NCBI RefSeq assembly: GCF_046630315.1
Contig: NZ_LQBD01000008.1
Location: 1 to 64,000 of the forward strand
Direction of reading: 5' to 3'
Length of the DNA stretch: 64,000 bases
Source of the DNA: Brucella anthropi_A
GTDB lineage: Bacteria > Pseudomonadota > Alphaproteobacteria > Rhizobiales > Rhizobiaceae
In this document: in pieces, positions 49,268-58,181 of the stretch
How the letters are laid out: each line of letters starts with the position of its first letter
Position numbering within the stretch: the first letter of the stretch is position 1
Position numbers and translations under genes: made by a program
Notes under the pieces: generated by a model
The model's database searches: none
What the model saw: the letters and a program-made list of their open reading frames with translations, nothing else
What the model was told of the DNA's origin: nothing

Positions 49268-52117
49268 CTAATTCCCCAGCCGTTCGAGCAGGGCCGGAAC
49301 ATGCACCTGATCGGACTTGTAGTTGCCGGTCAGCATGTACATGACGATGTTCACGCCGCCGCGAATGGCATAGATGCGCTGCATCGGGTCGTTCGGCACG
49401 GTCGGAAGCAGCGGGTTGCCCTGCTCGTCGACAGCCCATGCGCCCGCAAAATCATTGGCCGTGATCATGATCGGCGTCACGCCGTCGCCGGTGCGCACGG
49501 GCCGGTCGCGCGGCGCTGCATTGGGCGTCGTGGCCTCGACCCAGAGCGGGCTTCCTTCATAGCGGCCGGGAAAATCGGGCATGATGAAGAAGGATTTGGT
49601 CAGCACATGATCGTCCGGCACCGGTTCCAGCGGCGGAACGTTCATGCCGTCCAGAATGGCGCGCAGGCGCTGGTTGGCAGGCGAGGCGGACGGGTCGAGG
49701 CTGGCGCCCGCCTGCAACTGGTCGCGCGTGTCGAAAAGCACCGTGCCGCCCTGCTGCATATAGGCATCGACCCTGGCAATCGCTTCCGGGCTTGGCATCG
49801 GCGCGTCCGGATCGATCGGCCAGTAGATCAGCGGATAAAAGGCCAGTTCGTCCCTGGCGGGATCGACGCCGACCGGGTCGCCCGGTTCAAGCGCGGTCTT
49901 GTCCGTCAGCGCGAAGCTCAGGCCCCGCAGCCCCGCCTTGCTGATATCGTCGGTTTTTGCGCTGCCGGTGATGACATAGGCAAGATGCGTCTGCGAGACG
50001 GAATTGATGATCGCCGCGTCTCCCGGCTTGCTGTCGTCATGCACCTGCTCCTGCGCCCGGCTTGCGCTTACACCAGAGGGAAGAAGGTTGAAGGCAAGCG
50101 AACCTGCAAGCAGCACAGCTATCCCCGCCGCCCTGGACCGCACTTTCATGCGGCGGCGGAAGGCGCCGCGCAGCCACAGCATCAAAAGCGTATCGAGCGC
50201 GAGCAGCATGGCGGCGGCGGCAAAAAACGGCCCGGCAAGCGAAACCGACTGGTCGGACGTGTAGGAGGCAGGCGTGACGCCGACCGAGAGGGCAGGCTGG
50301 GCAATCGGCTGCAATTTGACATGGCCGCCCTCGAAAATATTGAGCGCTTTCAAGCCATCCTCATTGCCATAGAAACCGGGCGGCGTGTTGATGCCGACGC
50401 TGGCCTGCCTGTTCTTTTCCACGATCAGCGGCTTTGCTTCCGATGTCGGCGGGGTCAGCGCGCCGGACGCCGAAAGCAGCTGGTAGGGCGGCAGCGAGAC
50501 CGAGGCCTGATTGTCCTGCGCGCCGGTTCTCTGCGACAGCGACACGATGCGGCGCAGCATGTCCACGAAGGAACCCGAAATCGGCAGGCTCGACCAGCTT
50601 GCATCCGGCGAAATGTGGAACAAGACGATATTGCCGCGCCCGCGCTGTTCGCCCGTTACCAGCGGTGTTCCGTCCTGGAGAATGGCATAGGCCTTGTCGT
50701 TGAGATCGAAGGACGGCTCGGCGAGAACCTGCCTTGTGACGGTCACGTCATCGGGGACGGGCAGGCCCGCAAAGGGGCCCTTGTCCGCGAAAGAGCGCAA
50801 TTTCTGCGGTTCGGACCAGGACAGCGTGCCGCCGAGCGCACGTTCGCCCTTGCGCAGTTTCACCGGCAGAAGCGGATCGTTGTCGCTGGCGCCCGCAAGG
50901 CGCGGTCCTGCGAAACGGACCAGCGTGCCGCCAGCCTCGATCCATCTGGAAAGCTGTTCGATGACCGGCTGCGGCAGCGTGCCGATATCGGCCATGATGA
51001 GGATCGACGGCTTTGCATCCAGCACTTCCGGCACGGATTGCAGGAGATCGGCGGAGCGCGGTTCGATCAGGTTGACATAGGGCGACAGCGCTCGGGAAAT
51101 ATAATGCAGCGGCGAGAGCAGCGGCTGCGCCAGATCGTTGTCGCCGCTGGCGATGAGGCCGACGGTGCGCCGCTCCGATCCGGCATCGATGAGCCGGGTT
51201 GCACCTGCCTGCTCCACGCCATCGATGCGGATTGCGCGGAAATCATTGCGCAGCTCCACCGGCAGGTTGAACCGTGCCGTGCCTTCCGCGCTTCCAGGCG
51301 CGAAGGAAAGCGGCGTTTCGGCGATGCGGCGTCCCTTGTCGTCATAGGCGGCAGCGGTCAGCGTGCGCGGCGCCGACACGCCTTCAGGGCGGATGGCGAC
51401 GGCTTCCAGACTGTCGGCCTTGTTGTCGATGCCGGTCAGCGCGAAAATGCGGCTGAGACCCGCGCCATACCAGAGAACGGAGGCGAGATGGCCCGATTTG
51501 TCCAGTTCCGCGAAGGTCTGCGCATCGTTTATCGCGGCCAGCCCGTCGCTCATGAAGGCAAGGCGAAGCTTTGTGCCGGCGGGCAGGGCGGATGAGAGCC
51601 GCTCCATCGCCGCCTTGCGGTCGACCGGGATCGGGCGCGGCTCCAGCGCTTGCAGGCGCTCAGTGGCGCGCTTGCCGTCATAGGGGCCGATTTCGGCATT
51701 GGCCGGTTCCGCCGAACCGACGATATAGATCGGCGCGTCGGTGCCTTGCGCATCGGAGACGAGTTTTTCGGCGGCATTGACCCGCTGTTGCCAATTCTCG
51801 GCGGAAGCCCAGCCATTATCGATGACGATGGCGAGCGGCCCGTCGCCGGTCAGGGCGACCGGGCGCGGATTCCAGACCGGCGAGGCAAGCGCCAGAATGA
51901 CGAGCGCGGCAATGAGAAGCCGCAGCAAGGTCATCCACCATGGGCTCTTCGACGGGACTTCCTCGCGCTTGAAGACCTGCGCCAGAATGCTGAGCGGCGG
52001 AAAGATTTCCTCCTGCGGGCGCGGCGGCGTCATGCGCAAAAGCCACCAGATGACCGGCAGGGCGATCAATCCTGCAAGGATCAGCGGCGAACCGAAGGCG
52101 AGCGGCAGAAAATTCAT
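49268..52117 (-). CDS. DUF4159 / BatA-like membrane protein
   Basis: A 949-residue protein. The N-terminal BatA-type segment has one or two membrane spans (LILAGLIALPVIWWLL ... LLRLLIAALVILALASPVWN) preceded by PRPQEEIFPPLSI. A VWA-like region follows (DGPLAIVIDNGWASAENW), then two further spans near 640-690 (GPFFAAAAMLLALDTLLMLW; AAGIAVLLAGSLAFNLL). The DUF4159 domain at the C-terminus includes LRGLSFALTDKTALEPGDPV, FYPLIYWPIDPDAP and YEGSPLWVEATT. Members accompany MoxR ATPases in an uncharacterised, probably envelope-associated system. It overlaps the DUF58 gene by ATGA. Confidence 0.85.
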   Translation of the reverse strand: MNFLPLAFGSPLILAGLIALPVIWWLLRMTPPRPQEEIFPPLSILAQVFKREEVPSKSPWWMTLLRLLIAALVILALASPVWNPRPVALTGDGPLAIVIDNGWASAENWQQRVNAAEKLVSDAQGTDAPIYIVGSAEPANAEIGPYDGKRATERLQALEPRPIPVDRKAAMERLSSALPAGTKLRLAFMSDGLAAINDAQTFAELDKSGHLASVLWYGAGLSRIFALTGIDNKADSLEAVAIRPEGVSAPRTLTAAAYDDKGRRIAETPLSFAPGSAEGTARFNLPVELRNDFRAIRIDGVEQAGATRLIDAGSERRTVGLIASGDNDLAQPLLSPLHYISRALSPYVNLIEPRSADLLQSVPEVLDAKPSILIMADIGTLPQPVIEQLSRWIEAGGTLVRFAGPRLAGASDNDPLLPVKLRKGERALGGTLSWSEPQKLRSFADKGPFAGLPVPDDVTVTRQVLAEPSFDLNDKAYAILQDGTPLVTGEQRGRGNIVLFHISPDASWSSLPISGSFVDMLRRIVSLSQRTGAQDNQASVSLPPYQLLSASGALTPPTSEAKPLIVEKNRQASVGINTPPGFYGNEDGLKALNIFEGGHVKLQPIAQPALSVGVTPASYTSDQSVSLAGPFFAAAAMLLALDTLLMLWLRGAFRRRMKVRSRAAGIAVLLAGSLAFNLLPSGVSASRAQEQVHDDSKPGDAAIINSVSQTHLAYVITGSAKTDDISKAGLRGLSFALTDKTALEPGDPVGVDPARDELAFYPLIYWPIDPDAPMPSPEAIARVDAYMQQGGTVLFDTRDQLQAGASLDPSASPANQRLRAILDGMNVPPLEPVPDDHVLTKSFFIMPDFPGRYEGSPLWVEATTPNAAPRDRPVRTGDGVTPIMITANDFAGAWAVDEQGNPLLPTVPNDPMQRIYAIRGGVNIVMYMLTGNYKSDQVHVPALLERLGN

Positions 52118-53013
52118 GCGCTGCCCCCTGTTGCACTCAGCGCATCGTGAAGGCGCGCCAGCGCTTCCGCCGTCGGCCTGTCGGTCCGGTGGACCGTGTA
52201 GCTCCAGCCAAGCCGCTTGCAGAAATCGACGAGGCTTTCACGGCGCGCGGTGTAGAGGCGGCGATAGTCGTCCGCATAGGTTTCGGCGCGGCCGGCGACC
52301 AGCGTGGCCCCGGTTTCCGGATCGCGAAACTCGGTGCGGCCCGAATAGGGGAATGTTTCTTCCGCCGGATCGGCCACTTCCACCAGATGCGCGCGGACAC
52401 CGCGTTTGGCAAGGCGGTCGAGAAGATCGGTCAGTTCATCGAACGGATGCAGGAAGTCGGAGACAAGGACAACTTCCGAAAAGCGGCGGATCTGCCCGAT
52501 ATCCGGCAATGCCGCGGCAGGCGTCTCATGCATCAATGCGCCTGCCAGACGTTCCGCCCCGTTGCGCGCCGAAAAAGGCTGCATCAATGCGGGAAAGGCG
52601 ATGCGTTCGCCCGAACGCGAGAGAAGTTCGGCAAGAGCCAGCGTCAGCGCCAGCGAACGCGCTTCCTTGGAAACGGGCGCGAGCTTTGAGCGATAGAGCA
52701 TGGAGGACGAGAAATCGCACCAGAGCCAGACGGTGTGGGCGGATTCCCATTCGCGATCGCGGACATAGGTATGGTCGTCGCGGGCAGAACGCCGCCAGTC
52801 GATGCGGGCAAGGGATTCGCCGTCCACATAGGGGCGGAACTGCCAGAAGTTTTCGCCGGGGCCGCGTTTGCGCCGTCCGTGCCAGCCATTCATGATTGCG
52901 TTGACCACGCGCTGCGCTTCAACCAGCAGATCGGGGATGGCGGCTGCCCGCGCGCGGGCGCGGGCAAGTGTCTCCTTGCGATCTGCGGTGGAAACTTCTG
53001 CGCCGATGACCAT
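52114..53013 (-). CDS. DUF58 (VWA-like) protein, moxR cluster
   Basis: A 299-residue soluble DUF58 protein. The hallmark is GRRKRGPGENFWQFRPYVDG followed by RIDWRRSARDDHTYVRDREWE, then a VWA-type fold (VWLWCDFSSSMLYRSKLAPV with the DxSxS metal site). Such proteins are partners of MoxR ATPases and may act as their substrates or adaptors. The gene shares one base with the moxR stop (TGATG at 53013) and overlaps the next gene by ATGA, so it is tightly co-translated. Confidence 0.92.
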   Translation of the reverse strand: MVIGAEVSTADRKETLARARARAAAIPDLLVEAQRVVNAIMNGWHGRRKRGPGENFWQFRPYVDGESLARIDWRRSARDDHTYVRDREWESAHTVWLWCDFSSSMLYRSKLAPVSKEARSLALTLALAELLSRSGERIAFPALMQPFSARNGAERLAGALMHETPAAALPDIGQIRRFSEVVLVSDFLHPFDELTDLLDRLAKRGVRAHLVEVADPAEETFPYSGRTEFRDPETGATLVAGRAETYADDYRRLYTARRESLVDFCKRLGWSYTVHRTDRPTAEALARLHDALSATGGSA

Positions 53014-54020
53014 CAGACAGCAGCCTTGACCAGATTGGCGATGACGTCGCGAATATGCATGCCATCGGCGCGCGCGGCGAAGTTGAGCGCCATGCGGTGT
53101 TGCAGGACGGGCTCGGCCAGCGCCTTCACGTCATCCACCGAAGGCGCAAGACGGCCTTCATAGAGCGCGCGGGCGCGAGCACACAGCATCAGCGCCTGGC
53201 TGGCGCGCGGGCCGGGACCCCAGGCGATGTGCTTCTTCGCGTGCTCATTATCCGCATCCGGTCTGGCGGAGCGCACCAGCTTGAGGATGGCTTCCACGAC
53301 GCTTTCCGGCACCGGCATCCGGCGCACCAGGGTCTGCATTTCGATCAGCCGTTCGGCATTGATGATCTCATAGGCCCTTGCTTCGGAAACGCCGGTTGTC
53401 TCCAGAAGAATGCGGCGCTCGGCATCGAGTTCGGGATAGAGAATGTCGATCTGCATCAGGAAGCGGTCGAGCTGGGCTTCCGGCAGCGGATAGGTGCCTT
53501 CCTGCTCCAGCGGGTTCTGCGTCGCCAGCACATGAAACGGTGCCGGGAGATCGTAGCGCTGGCCGGCGACGGTGACATGATATTCCTGCATGGCCTGCAA
53601 AAGAGCCGACTGGGTGCGGGGGCTGGCGCGGTTGATCTCGTCGGCCATCAGGAGCTGCGCGAAGATCGGTCCTTTCAGATAACGGAACGAGCGGCGTCCA
53701 TCGGCATCCTGCTCCATGACTTCCGAGCCGATGATGTCGGAGGGCATCAGGTCGGGCGTGAACTGGATGCGCTGGCCGGAAAGGCCAAGCACGGTGCCAA
53801 GCGTTTCGACCAGCTTGGTCTTGGCAAGGCCCGGCACGCCGACCAGAAGCGCGTGGCCACCGGCAAGCACGGCGACGAGCGCGCGCTCGATCACGTTTTC
53901 CTGACCGAAGATGACAGTTCCGACACTTGCCTTGATGCGGGCAATGTCCGCGAGCGCCCGTTCGGCCTCCGCGATTATCTGTTCGGGATTGGCGGTTTCA
54001 GGCGTGACGGCAACGCTCAT
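53013..54020 (-). CDS. MoxR-family AAA+ ATPase
   Basis: A 335-residue MoxR ATPase. Walker A GVPGLAKTKLVETLG (about 60-74), Walker B LLMADEINRASPRTQSALLQ, sensor 1 LATQNPLEQEGTYPLPEAQL, and the C-terminal AAA lid with sensor 2 GPGPRASQALMLCARARAL. MoxR proteins remodel or mature partner proteins, often with VWA partners such as the DUF58 and DUF4159 proteins that follow. It is the first gene of the four-gene operon. Confidence 0.95.
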   Translation of the reverse strand: MSVAVTPETANPEQIIAEAERALADIARIKASVGTVIFGQENVIERALVAVLAGGHALLVGVPGLAKTKLVETLGTVLGLSGQRIQFTPDLMPSDIIGSEVMEQDADGRRSFRYLKGPIFAQLLMADEINRASPRTQSALLQAMQEYHVTVAGQRYDLPAPFHVLATQNPLEQEGTYPLPEAQLDRFLMQIDILYPELDAERRILLETTGVSEARAYEIINAERLIEMQTLVRRMPVPESVVEAILKLVRSARPDADNEHAKKHIAWGPGPRASQALMLCARARALYEGRLAPSVDDVKALAEPVLQHRMALNFAARADGMHIRDVIANLVKAAV

Positions 54021-54137
54021 ATGGACCTCGCAATATGTGACCGCTCTGGCGGAAGCGCCCTATAATTCGCATATAGTACTGACAAGCCGCGAAAGGGTGA
54101 CTATTTCATGGCTTTGGGCAAGGAATAACCGAGTCGG

Positions 54138-54803
54138 ATGAGAAAAAGCACCCCTGAAGGCAAAGACGCGCCGCACAATTCCATGCGGAACGCCGGGACG
54201 ACCGGCGGGCTGGAAGCCCTGATTGCGCGCGCCCATGCCGATGCGCAAAGCGGACCGGCGACGAAAGAGCGTGGAATCCCGCCCGTGGAACGCTGGAACC
54301 CGGATTTTTGCGGCGATCTCGACATGGAAATCAAGGCGGACGGCACATGGTTCTACATGGGCACGCCCATTGGCCGCAAACAGCTTGTGCGGCTGTTTTC
54401 CACCGTGCTGCGCAAGGATGAGGACGGAAAAACCTATCTCGTCACGCCGGTGGAAAAGGTCGGCATCCGTGTGGAGGACGCCCCTTTCATCGCGGTGGAA
54501 ATGGACGTTTCCGGCGACGGCGAAAGCCAGTCACTCACCTTTCGCACCAATGTCGGCGATGTGGTGGAGGCTGGCGCGGACCATCCCTTGCGTTTTGCGG
54601 TGGAGCCCGCAAGCGGCGGGCTGAAACCCTATATTCTCGTGCGCGGGCGGCTTGAGGCCCTGATTGCCCGTTCGGTCATGTATGATCTGGTGGCGCTCTG
54701 CGAGGACATCGAAATCGACGGCGTGCCGACATTTGCGGTCCGCTCCGGCGGCATGGTGTTCCCGATCATGGCGTCCGATGCGCTGGAGGCTGCCCTGCAA
54801 TGA
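54138..54803 (+). CDS. DUF1285 domain-containing protein
   Basis: A 221-residue protein. An N-terminal basic/flexible region (1-45) leads to the DUF1285 domain: PPVERWNPDFCGDLDMEIKA, FYMGTPIGRKQLVRLFSTVL, EDAPFIAVEMDVSGDGESQS, and MYDLVALCEDIEIDGVPTFA. The biochemical role of the family is unknown. The stop overlaps the CoA pyrophosphatase gene start (ATGA, 54800-54803). Confidence 0.9.
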   Translation: MRKSTPEGKDAPHNSMRNAGTTGGLEALIARAHADAQSGPATKERGIPPVERWNPDFCGDLDMEIKADGTWFYMGTPIGRKQLVRLFSTVLRKDEDGKTYLVTPVEKVGIRVEDAPFIAVEMDVSGDGESQSLTFRTNVGDVVEAGADHPLRFAVEPASGGLKPYILVRGRLEALIARSVMYDLVALCEDIEIDGVPTFAVRSGGMVFPIMASDALEAALQ

Positions 54804-55423
54804 ATGCATTCCCTGCCTTTTCAGCCGGTGATTTTGCCGAGCGGGTGCGGCAATGGCGCCCCGACCATGACGCGGTAACGGGCGATCATTCGCTCAATCC
54901 GGATTTCACCCAGGCCATGGTGACAGCCCGGATGCGTGATGCCGCCGTGCTGGTGCCGGTGGTGGATCGCGGACCCGAAGCCACGCTTCTTCTGACGCAG
55001 CGCACCGATACATTGCGCAAGCATTCCGGCCAGATCGCCTTTCCCGGCGGCGCAATCGACCCGGAAGACGGCACGGCGGAGCGGGCAGCGCTTCGCGAGG
55101 CCAATGAGGAAATCGGGCTTGCGGCGGATCGCGCGGAGATCATCGGCAATCTGCCGCGCTATCTCACCGGCAGCGGTTTTTCGATCACGCCCATTCTGGC
55201 GGTAGTGAAAACGCCGTTCGACGTGCATCCCAACCCGGACGAGGTGGCCGATATTTTCGAGGTGCCGCTTTCCTTCCTGATGAATCCGGCCAATCATCGG
55301 CGTGAAAGCCGGTTGTTCAACGGCAAGGAACGCTTTTATTACGCCATGCCCTATCACGAGCGATTCATCTGGGGGGCAACCGCCGGCATCATTCGCGGAC
55401 TTTATGAAAGGCTCTACGTTTGA
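54800..55423 (+). CDS. CoA pyrophosphatase (Nudix)
   Basis: A 207-residue Nudix hydrolase of the CoA-cleaving type (NudL/Pcd1 family). The pre-box TLRKHSGQIAFPGGAIDPED and Nudix box GTAERAALREANEEIGLAAD (about 88-110) are complete. The downstream FSITPILAVVKTPFDVHPNP fits the UPF0035 extension. It hydrolyses CoA to 3',5'-ADP and 4'-phosphopantetheine. It overlaps both neighbours (ATGA upstream, TTGA downstream at 55420). Confidence 0.9.
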   Translation: MNAFPAFSAGDFAERVRQWRPDHDAVTGDHSLNPDFTQAMVTARMRDAAVLVPVVDRGPEATLLLTQRTDTLRKHSGQIAFPGGAIDPEDGTAERAALREANEEIGLAADRAEIIGNLPRYLTGSGFSITPILAVVKTPFDVHPNPDEVADIFEVPLSFLMNPANHRRESRLFNGKERFYYAMPYHERFIWGATAGIIRGLYERLYV

Positions 55424-56691
55424 GCGAGACCAAGCATATTTCCGGCAAGGCGGACTGGCTGAAGGCAAAGCCGCTACAGGCCCTGTTCAAGGCCTTGAAC
55501 CGCGATGGCGGGGAGGCGCGTGTCGTGGGCGGGGCGGTGCGCAACACATTGCTCGGCAGCAAGGTGAGCGATGTCGATCTGGCGACGACGCATCTGCCGG
55601 ACGAAACCGTGCGGCTTTCGCGCGAAGCCGGTTTCAAGCCGGTGCCGACCGGCATCGAGCATGGCACGGTCACGGTCGTGGTGCAGGGGCATCCGTTCGA
55701 GGTGACGACGCTGCGGCAGGATATTGAAACCGACGGCCGCCATGCCAAGGTTGCCTTTGGAACCGACTGGAAAGCCGATGCCGAACGGCGCGACTTCACC
55801 ATCAATGCGCTTTATGTGACGGCCGATGGCCGCATTATCGATGATGTCGGCGGGCTTGCCGATATTGAAAGCAGAACATTGCGCTTCATCGGCGATGCGG
55901 AACAGCGCATTCGCGAGGATTATCTGCGCATCTTGCGCTTTTTCCGCTTCTTTGCCTGGTACGGGTCGGGACGGCCCGAGGCTGAAGGCTTGCGGGCCAG
56001 CGCGCGGTTGAAAGACGGCCTTGCCCAGCTTTCCGCCGAACGGGTCTGGTCGGAACTGAAGAAACTCCTGTCCGCTCCCGATCCCTCGCGCGCGCTGTTG
56101 TGGATGCGGCAGGCCGGTGTCCTGAACCTCATCCTGCCTGAAAGCGAAAAATGGGGCATCGATGCCATTCACGGGCTGGTGCGGACCGAGGCCGATCTCG
56201 GCTGGCAGACCGATCCGCTGCTCAGGCTTGAGAGCATCGTCCCGCCCGACAGCGTCCGGATGGAGGAAATGGGCAAGCGGCTCAAAATGTCGAATGCCGA
56301 AAGGGCGCGTCTGGAAGCTTGGGCGCGGGTCGATGCGGTCAAGCCGGCGCTTTCAGAACAGGGATTGAAGAAGACGATCTATCGCGGCAGCAAGCAGGCG
56401 GTGCTGGATCGTATCCGGCTCGCCTATGCCGCGGCGCGGGCCGATGCGGTGGGCAGCGACGATGCCATGATCCGCGCCGGCGGCTTCGCGCGGCTTCTGG
56501 AAGCCGCCGAACATTATGATGCGCCTGTTTTTCCCGTTACGGGCGGCGATCTCCTGGCCCTCGGTTTTGAAAAGGGGCCGGTGCTTGGAGAAGCATTGCG
56601 GTCGCTTGAAACTTTCTGGATAGAGTCAGGTTTTAGCCTTGACCGGGAGGCGCTTCTGCGCAAGCTTGGTCGTGACAAATTGAACGACTGA
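55420..56691 (+). CDS. cca: CCA-adding tRNA nucleotidyltransferase
   Basis: A 423-residue class II nucleotidyltransferase. Motif A RVVGGAVRNTLLGSKVSDVD carries the metal-binding Asp pair (SDVDLATT), and the RRDFTINALYVTADG motif follows, then the tail RIREDYLRILRFFRFFAWYG typical of poly(A) polymerase/CCA enzymes. It restores or adds the 3' CCA to tRNAs. The start is TTG at 55420, overlapping the stop of the pyrophosphatase gene. The window's tRNA-Met encodes its CCA, so the enzyme is for repair or for other tRNAs. Confidence 0.93.
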   Translation: MSETKHISGKADWLKAKPLQALFKALNRDGGEARVVGGAVRNTLLGSKVSDVDLATTHLPDETVRLSREAGFKPVPTGIEHGTVTVVVQGHPFEVTTLRQDIETDGRHAKVAFGTDWKADAERRDFTINALYVTADGRIIDDVGGLADIESRTLRFIGDAEQRIREDYLRILRFFRFFAWYGSGRPEAEGLRASARLKDGLAQLSAERVWSELKKLLSAPDPSRALLWMRQAGVLNLILPESEKWGIDAIHGLVRTEADLGWQTDPLLRLESIVPPDSVRMEEMGKRLKMSNAERARLEAWARVDAVKPALSEQGLKKTIYRGSKQAVLDRIRLAYAAARADAVGSDDAMIRAGGFARLLEAAEHYDAPVFPVTGGDLLALGFEKGPVLGEALRSLETFWIESGFSLDREALLRKLGRDKLND

Positions 56692-56737
56692 CGGCTTGCC
56701 AGCAAATTCCAGCCGTAGTTTCATTGCTTTATAGCTG

Positions 56738-56780
56738 GAGCATGTTTCCCGAAAGCGGGAACCGGTTTGGGCCCGAAACG
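56738..56780. repeat. Degenerate GAGCATG palindromic module
   Basis: GAGCATGTTTCCCGAAAGCGGGAACCGG with a partly lost right half. It lies between cca and the LpxO-like gene. Related to 29375-29422 and 49220-49267. Confidence 0.55.
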
Positions 56781-56823
56781 AACAATGAGAAGTTTTTGAG
56801 TGCGCATTTTGAAAGAGCATGAG

Positions 56824-57660
56824 ATGTCCAATCCCGATACTTCGATACAAGACAAGGCAGCGACCGATCCGAAACAGAAGTTCGGCACCGAAGGCATCGC
56901 CGCGATGGACCGGCCGAGCCGGATCACCCGCTTTTTCATGGGGATCGTATCCTGGGCCGAAGGTCTCAACCTGAAATATGCCAAGCTCGGCAATCCGCCT
57001 GTCTATGACAATGCGACCTTCCCGTGGTCTGCCGAGATCGAGAAGGAATGGCCCGCCATCCGCAAGGAACTGGAAAAGGTTCTTCTGCGCCAGAGCGAAT
57101 TGCCGTCCTTTCAGGATATTTCGACCGATGTGAAGACCATCTCGACCGACAATCGCTGGAAGACGTTCTTCCTGCTCGGTTTCGGCGTGAAGTCGGAGCA
57201 GAACATCAAGGCCTGCCCGGAAACCTGGCGCATCGTCAACAAGATCCCCGGCCTGACCACGGCGATGTTCTCCATCTTCGAGCCGGGCAAGCACCTACCG
57301 CCGCATCGCGGGCCTTATAATGGCGTGCTGCGCCTGCATCTTGGCCTCATCGTGCCGGAGCCCAACGACCAGCTTGCCATCCGCGTGGACAAGCAGGTCT
57401 GTCACTGGCACGAGGGCAAGGTGCTGATCTTCGACGATGCCTATGAGCATGAGGCGTGGAACCACACCGACAAGACGCGCGTGGTCCTTTTCGTGGATTT
57501 CGTGAAGCCGCTGAAGTTCCCGGCCCGGCTGGTCAACTGGTGCCTGATGAACCTCGCCATCTTCACGCCCTTCATCAAGGAAGGGCTGGACAACCACAAT
57601 GAGTGGGAAAAGAAGTTCTATGCGGAAGCGGAAAAGCTGCGCAACCAGCCGAAATCCTGA
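56824..57660 (+). CDS. Aspartyl/asparaginyl beta-hydroxylase-type dioxygenase (LpxO-like)
   Basis: A 278-residue Fe(II)/2-oxoglutarate dioxygenase. The iron ligands sit in LPPHRGPYNGVLRLHLGL (about 160-177) and VLIFDDAYEHEAWN (His/Asp pair), and the TFFLLGFGVKSEQNIKACPE segment precedes them. A short hydrophobic stretch lies near the C-terminus (LMNLAIFTPFI). LpxO proteins hydroxylate lipid A acyl chains; that role is likely but not certain. ATG at 56800 is in frame, but 56824 matches homologue starts and has an upstream purine-rich stretch. Confidence 0.85.
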   Translation: MSNPDTSIQDKAATDPKQKFGTEGIAAMDRPSRITRFFMGIVSWAEGLNLKYAKLGNPPVYDNATFPWSAEIEKEWPAIRKELEKVLLRQSELPSFQDISTDVKTISTDNRWKTFFLLGFGVKSEQNIKACPETWRIVNKIPGLTTAMFSIFEPGKHLPPHRGPYNGVLRLHLGLIVPEPNDQLAIRVDKQVCHWHEGKVLIFDDAYEHEAWNHTDKTRVVLFVDFVKPLKFPARLVNWCLMNLAIFTPFIKEGLDNHNEWEKKFYAEAEKLRNQPKS

Positions 57661-57697
57661 ACGGTTTGACACCGGGATTGCGTGCTTTTAAATTGAG

Positions 57698-57724
57698 CAG
57701 GAGGGGGATCGCCCTCCTGTTTTG
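57698..57724 (+). terminator. Terminator after the LpxO-like gene
   Basis: CAGGAGGG (57698-57705), loop, CCCTCCTG (57712-57719), then TTTT. Confidence 0.85.
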
Positions 57725-57915
57725 ACCTCTGGAAGAGGAATTGTTGATGCTGGAGATTGCAGGAAGCCTTTGAGCGTTCCGGACGAAACTGCGAATGACA
57801 GGTGCTGAAAGCGCCTGACAGGCAGGTCCAGGAGCGGAAACGGCATTGGCCGTGGATGGTTCACCATCCGCGAAGGTCGGTGCTTGTCATGGTTTCCATC
57901 CAGGCATGAACAGTA

Positions 57916-58170
57916 ATGAATATCTCACGCATGGAACAGCGCGTCCTGCACGTGCTGGCGCAGGGCGGTTATATCCGGCATCTGCGCGAAGACGGGCGTA
58001 TCTGCGACATCGAATGCTATACCCGTGAAGGCTATCTGCTTTCCGATTGCACGATGGCGGTTTTCCAGCAATTGCGCCGCAAGCGGCTGATCGAATCGCG
58101 CATGGGCAGTCCCTATCGCATTTCGTTGAAGGGACGTGAAAATGTCCGCGCCCAGGCAAACAACCGGTGA
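57916..58170 (+). CDS. YjhX/TopAI-family toxin
   Basis: An 84-residue protein matching the YjhX family over its whole length: MNISRMEQRVLHVLAQGGYI, DGRICDIECYTREGYLLSDC, and MGSPYRISLKGRENVRAQAN. E. coli YjhX (TopAI) inhibits DNA topoisomerase I and is neutralised by the GNAT-fold protein YjhQ encoded next to it. Here the next gene is also a GNAT protein, so the pair looks like a TopAI/YjhQ toxin-antitoxin unit. Whether it is active here is unknown. Confidence 0.9.
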   Translation: MNISRMEQRVLHVLAQGGYIRHLREDGRICDIECYTREGYLLSDCTMAVFQQLRRKRLIESRMGSPYRISLKGRENVRAQANNR

Positions 58171-58181
58171 AGGAGTGCATC

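Noticed and set aside
49055..51595. 846-codon plus-strand open frame opposite the DUF4159 gene
   Set aside because: It lies wholly antisense to a gene with recognisable domains. Long antisense frames are common in high-GC coding DNA, and its product has no motif or realistic composition.
53055..54065. 336-codon plus-strand open frame opposite moxR
   Set aside because: Antisense of a clear AAA+ ATPase gene; no independent support.
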